Shown here: positions 13,900 to 16,353 of the stretch, one piece after another | Layout of the letters: each line of letters opens with the position of its first letter | How positions within the stretch are numbered: position 1 is the first letter of the stretch | Assembly (NCBI GenBank): GCA_016937725.1 | Contig: JAFGVZ010000067.1 | Span: forward strand, 1-16,353 | From: Paracoccaceae bacterium | GTDB taxonomy: Bacteria; Pseudomonadota; Alphaproteobacteria; Rhodobacterales; Rhodobacteraceae | Length of the DNA: 16,353 nucleotides | Direction of reading: 5' to 3' | Notes under the pieces: generated by a model | Told to the model about the DNA's origin: nothing | The model's database searches: none | Seen by the model: only the letters and a program-made list of their open reading frames with translations | Position numbers and translations under genes: made by a program

Positions 13900-14652
13900 T
13901 CATGCCGCCCGTGCAACGCGCGCCAATGCCACAACCCGCACAGAGGCTGCGCCATGCGCCAGACAACATTCCGCCGCGGCGGCAAACGTCGCGCCTGCGG
14001 TCATAACATCATCAACCAGCAAGATATCGCGCCCTTGCAGGCGCGCCAGATGGCGTTCATGCGCGGCGAAGGCATCTTGCACATTGTTGAACCGTCCCAA
14101 GCGCCCGCGCCCATCTTGCGTGCCGGTCGCGCGGGTGCGGCGCAACAGGTCGGGGCAGTGGTCCAGCGCTGTTAACTTGGCTAGCGCGCGGCTAAGTTCG
14201 GCAGATTGATTGTAGCGGCGTTTCAGAAAGCGGGTCCAATGCAATGGAATGGGCGCCACAAGCATATCTGCTTGCAGAAGGGGTGTTGCGGCGCGTGCCA
14301 TCCAACGCGCGGCAGCGGGCACATGGTCCAGCCTGTCATAATATTTCAGCCCCAAAAGCAGCTTCCGCGCCTTCTCGCCATAAAGCAGCGCGCAGCGTCC
14401 CTGCTCCCACGGGCGTGCAAGGCTTAGGCAGTCGTCGCAGAACACGGGCATTCCGGGGTCTGTGCCGGGCAGTGGCAGGCCGCAAGCGTCGCAGCACAGC
14501 CCGTCTATGAATGGCATATCGCGCCAGCAGGTTGGGCAAAGCATACCGTCTTCGGCCACAAACATGTCGCAGGTCACGCATTGCGGCGGGTAGAGCGCGC
14601 GCAGCACCGCGTTACCTGCGCGCCCCAGCATTGTGTTCGTCACGTTTTGCAT
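13900..14652 (-). CDS. ComF-family phosphoribosyltransferase-like protein
   Basis: A 250-residue ComF-family protein, related to a factor needed for DNA uptake in naturally competent bacteria; in non-competent species the role is unclear. The N-terminal double zinc-ribbon uses cysteine pairs at about 25/28, 39/42, 54/57 and 72/75 (for example CVTC and CDDC). The C-terminal PRTase domain has the family stretch RYNQSAELSRAL at 146-157, DAFAA near 193, and the PRPP-binding DILLVDDVMTAGAT at 209-222. The start at 14652 has only a weak GGGA; the ATG at 14631 is an alternative. It is the first gene of the leftward glutaredoxin-nitrilase-MarR run and is divergent from the methyltransferase-like gene, with 49 bases between their starts. 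Confidence 0.9.
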   Translation of the reverse strand: MQNVTNTMLGRAGNAVLRALYPPQCVTCDMFVAEDGMLCPTCWRDMPFIDGLCCDACGLPLPGTDPGMPVFCDDCLSLARPWEQGRCALLYGEKARKLLLGLKYYDRLDHVPAAARWMARAATPLLQADMLVAPIPLHWTRFLKRRYNQSAELSRALAKLTALDHCPDLLRRTRATGTQDGRGRLGRFNNVQDAFAAHERHLARLQGRDILLVDDVMTAGATFAAAAECCLAHGAASVRVVALARVARAA

Positions 14653-14701
14653 TTTCCCGTCAACGCCCCTACATGCCGATCAGACCATGAACGGACCCGC
14701 C

Positions 14702-15544
14702 ATGACCGCACCGCGCCTGACAGATCGTGCTGCCTTGCTTCGCAACCGCGCCCGCGTGCGGAGCGATGCCTTGCCTTTTCTGCACGAACTGGCGCGCGAC
14801 GAGCTTCAAGATAGGCTGGCAATGGTTAACAGGGCGTTTACAGCGCCGGCCATTGTGACCGGGCTGCCGGCACTTTGGCACGACCTAGTGCCTGCGGCGC
14901 GCGTGGTTGCGGATGACCCAATTCTGGACCTACAGCAGGGTGCGCATGATCTGGTTATTCATGCCATGGCGCTGCATTGGGCCGATGACCCTGTGGGCCA
15001 ATTGGTGCAAGCTCGCCGTGCGCTGCGCCCGGATGGGCTGTTTCTGGCGGTGTTGTTTGGCGGGCAGACCTTGGCAGAATTGCGCGCCGCCTTGGCGCAG
15101 GCCGAATCTGACTTGCGCGGGGGGCTGAGTGCGCGCGTTCTTCCCATGGCCGAAATTCGAGATCTGGGTGCTGGATTGCAACGCGCGGGCTTTGCGCTTC
15201 CAGTCGCAGATTTGGTGCGGCAGAGCGTCGCATATCGTGACCTTGCGACATTGTATGCCGATTTGCGCGCCATGGGAGAGCGCAATGCCATGGCCAACCG
15301 CCCTCGAAAAACAAGCCCGAAGGCTTTGTTCACAAGGGCGCAGGCGCAATATGCGCAGAATTTCGCCTTGCCAGACGGGTCTTTTGCCGCAACATTTGAG
15401 CTTATATTCTTGTCTGGCTGGGCGCCCTCGACCGATCAACCGCAGCCTTTGCGCCCTGGATCAGCCAAAACGCGACTGGCAGATGCGCTGGGCGCGGATG
15501 AAATTGCCTTGCCTGATCCGGTTAATATCCCCGGCAGAGATTGA
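14702..15544 (+). CDS. Methyltransferase-fold protein, NDUFAF5/BioC-like, lacking SAM motif I
   Basis: A 280-residue protein resembling the NDUFAF5/BioC-like class I methyltransferases. The later motifs are clear: AHDLVIHAMALHWADDPVG at about 81-99, then RRALRPDGLFLAVLFGG at 105-121 (motifs II-III), and LRAALAQAE. NDUFAF5-type proteins modify a complex I subunit, and BioC acts in biotin synthesis. Motif I, normally LDxGxGxG, should fall near 45-60, but reads FTAPAIVTGLPALWHD, with no glycine loop. SAM binding is therefore in doubt. The ATG at 14702 gives a family-like MTAPRLTDR start; the ATG at 14687 is in frame and possible, since no strong ribosome site distinguishes them. It is divergent from comF and followed by hemH after 51 bases. 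Confidence 0.8.
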   Translation: MTAPRLTDRAALLRNRARVRSDALPFLHELARDELQDRLAMVNRAFTAPAIVTGLPALWHDLVPAARVVADDPILDLQQGAHDLVIHAMALHWADDPVGQLVQARRALRPDGLFLAVLFGGQTLAELRAALAQAESDLRGGLSARVLPMAEIRDLGAGLQRAGFALPVADLVRQSVAYRDLATLYADLRAMGERNAMANRPRKTSPKALFTRAQAQYAQNFALPDGSFAATFELIFLSGWAPSTDQPQPLRPGSAKTRLADALGADEIALPDPVNIPGRD

Positions 15545-15548
15545 ATCT

Positions 15549-15573
15549 GCCCGCAAAACCGCTATTTCCGGGC
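15549..15573 (+). other. Small hairpin in the leader between the methyltransferase-like gene and hemH
   Basis: GCCCG at 15549-15553 can pair with CGGGC at 15569-15573 around a 15-base loop, immediately before the hemH ribosome site. It is a weak five-pair stem, with no T-run. It could be chance in this high-GC DNA. Confidence 0.25.
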
Positions 15574-15595
15574 GAAGCGAACAGGAGGCGGTGAG

Positions 15596-16353
15596 ATGAA
15601 AGACGAAGCCATGCTCGATGCAAAGCAAGCGCAACCTTTGGCGAAGTGCCCTGTTCATATGGATCAACCCGGCACCGGGCGCCTTGCGCATGCAGATGCC
15701 GATCATCCTGCCGTGCCGCAGGCCAAGATCGGGGTTCTGGTCGCGAATCTCGGCACGCCCGACAATTACGATTACTGGTCCATGCGCCGCTACCTGAACG
15801 AATTCCTGTCCGACAAGCGCGTGGTCGATTATCCGGCATGGCTGTGGCAACCGTTGCTGCAACTTATCATCCTGACCAAGCGGCCTTTCACGTCTGGCGC
15901 GAATTACAAATCGATCTGGAACATGGACAAGAACGAAAGCCCGCTCTTGACCATCACCAAGGACCAGACTGCCCGGATCGCAGAAGCCGTTGCCGCGAAA
16001 TACGGTGACAATGTCATGGTCGATTTCTGCATGCGCTACGGCAATCCTTCGACCACGTCCAAGGTCGATGAAATGGTCAAAGCGGGCTGTGAGAAAATCC
16101 TGTTCTTCCCGCTTTACCCGCACTACGCGGGTGCCACTTCCGCCACGGCGTGTGACCAGTTTTTCCGCGCGCTAATGACGCAAAAATGGCAACCCGCCGC
16201 GCGCACCGTTGCTCCGTATTTTGAGCACCCGAGCTATATCAAGGCGTTGGCCGAGTCTGTGCGCCGGGCTTACGATGCGATGGAAGAAAAGCCCGAAGTG
16301 TTGGTGGCGTCCTATCACGGGATGCCCAAGCGCTACCTGATGGAAGGCGACCC
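15596..16353 (+). CDS. hemH: Ferrochelatase HemH, N-terminal 252 residues (cut by window end)
   Basis: Ferrochelatase inserts iron into protoporphyrin IX (in some bacteria coproporphyrin) to make haem. The core begins at about residue 44 with KIGVLVANLGTPDNYDYWSM, the family signature; DYWSMRRYLNEFLSDKRVVD follows. The PLYPHYAGAT stretch, and SYHGMPKRYL with the catalytic His near the end, are conserved. The gene runs off the window, so the C-terminus cannot be judged. The ATG at 15596 is strongly supported by AGGAGG at 15583-15588, 7 bases upstream. This makes an N-terminal extension of about 43 residues containing Lys17-Cys18-Pro19-Val20-His21. A later ATG at codon 22 has no ribosome site. 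It may be cotranscribed with the methyltransferase-like gene. Confidence 0.95.
   Translation, partial: MKDEAMLDAKQAQPLAKCPVHMDQPGTGRLAHADADHPAVPQAKIGVLVANLGTPDNYDYWSMRRYLNEFLSDKRVVDYPAWLWQPLLQLIILTKRPFTSGANYKSIWNMDKNESPLLTITKDQTARIAEAVAAKYGDNVMVDFCMRYGNPSTTSKVDEMVKAGCEKILFFPLYPHYAGATSATACDQFFRALMTQKWQPAARTVAPYFEHPSYIKALAESVRRAYDAMEEKPEVLVASYHGMPKRYLMEGD

Noticed and set aside
15461..16123. A 220-codon minus-strand frame across the start of hemH
   Set aside because: It overlaps conserved ferrochelatase sequence and its translation has no recognisable motif.
1..16353. CRISPR array, transposon, prophage or toxin-antitoxin/defence system
   Set aside because: No regular repeats, transposase, integrase or known defence-gene motifs were found; the window is ordinary core chromosome.

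Overview
The window looks like chromosomal core DNA from an alphaproteobacterium of the Rhodobacteraceae (Rhodobacterales). The evidence is the high GC content, the protein styles, a DUF1013/TrcR-type regulator, an NDUFA9-like complex I protein, a CGFC-type glutaredoxin, and a ComF-glutaredoxin-nitrilase-MarR cluster. Twenty protein genes (two cut by the window ends) and one tRNA fill nearly all of it. I see no transposase, integrase, phage gene, CRISPR array or plasmid function.

Layout. Bases 1-2551 hold the start of a leftward GNAT acetyltransferase, then rightward genes for a flavin reductase-like protein, methionine sulfoxide reductase MsrA and ribosomal protein L11 methyltransferase PrmA. 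Bases 2657-3758 hold a small one-helix membrane protein convergent with an exported RNase T2. Bases 3910-7171 carry the TrcR/DUF1013 cell-cycle regulator and phenylalanyl-tRNA synthetase beta (pheT). Bases 7183-9016 are a divergent LysR regulator and class II aldolase/adducin-family gene with palindromes between them. A leftward tRNA-Leu(CAG) with its own good promoter follows, then an NDUFA9-type atypical SDR protein.

Bases 10392-12266 are a leftward ECF sigma factor, its membrane anti-sigma factor and an exported fasciclin-domain protein. This recalls the SigK-RskA-fasciclin module of mycobacteria. Bases 12321-14652 are a tight leftward run: ComF-type phosphoribosyltransferase, glutaredoxin, nitrilase-family amidohydrolase and MarR regulator. 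Going right from there is a methyltransferase-like protein that has lost the usual SAM glycine loop, then the start of ferrochelatase (hemH), cut by the window end.

Recurring themes are protein oxidation repair and redox (MsrA, glutaredoxin, flavin reductase), translation (PrmA, PheT, tRNA-Leu), respiration-related factors and haem synthesis. I found no clearly new multi-gene system. The observations most worth a second look are the sigma/anti-sigma/fasciclin module with an ECF-like promoter before the fasciclin gene, a Glu-to-Gln change at the RNase T2 active site, a haem-regulatory-like Cys-Pro motif in an N-terminal extension of ferrochelatase, the methyltransferase-like protein without motif I, and the two palindromes in the LysR-aldolase intergenic region.
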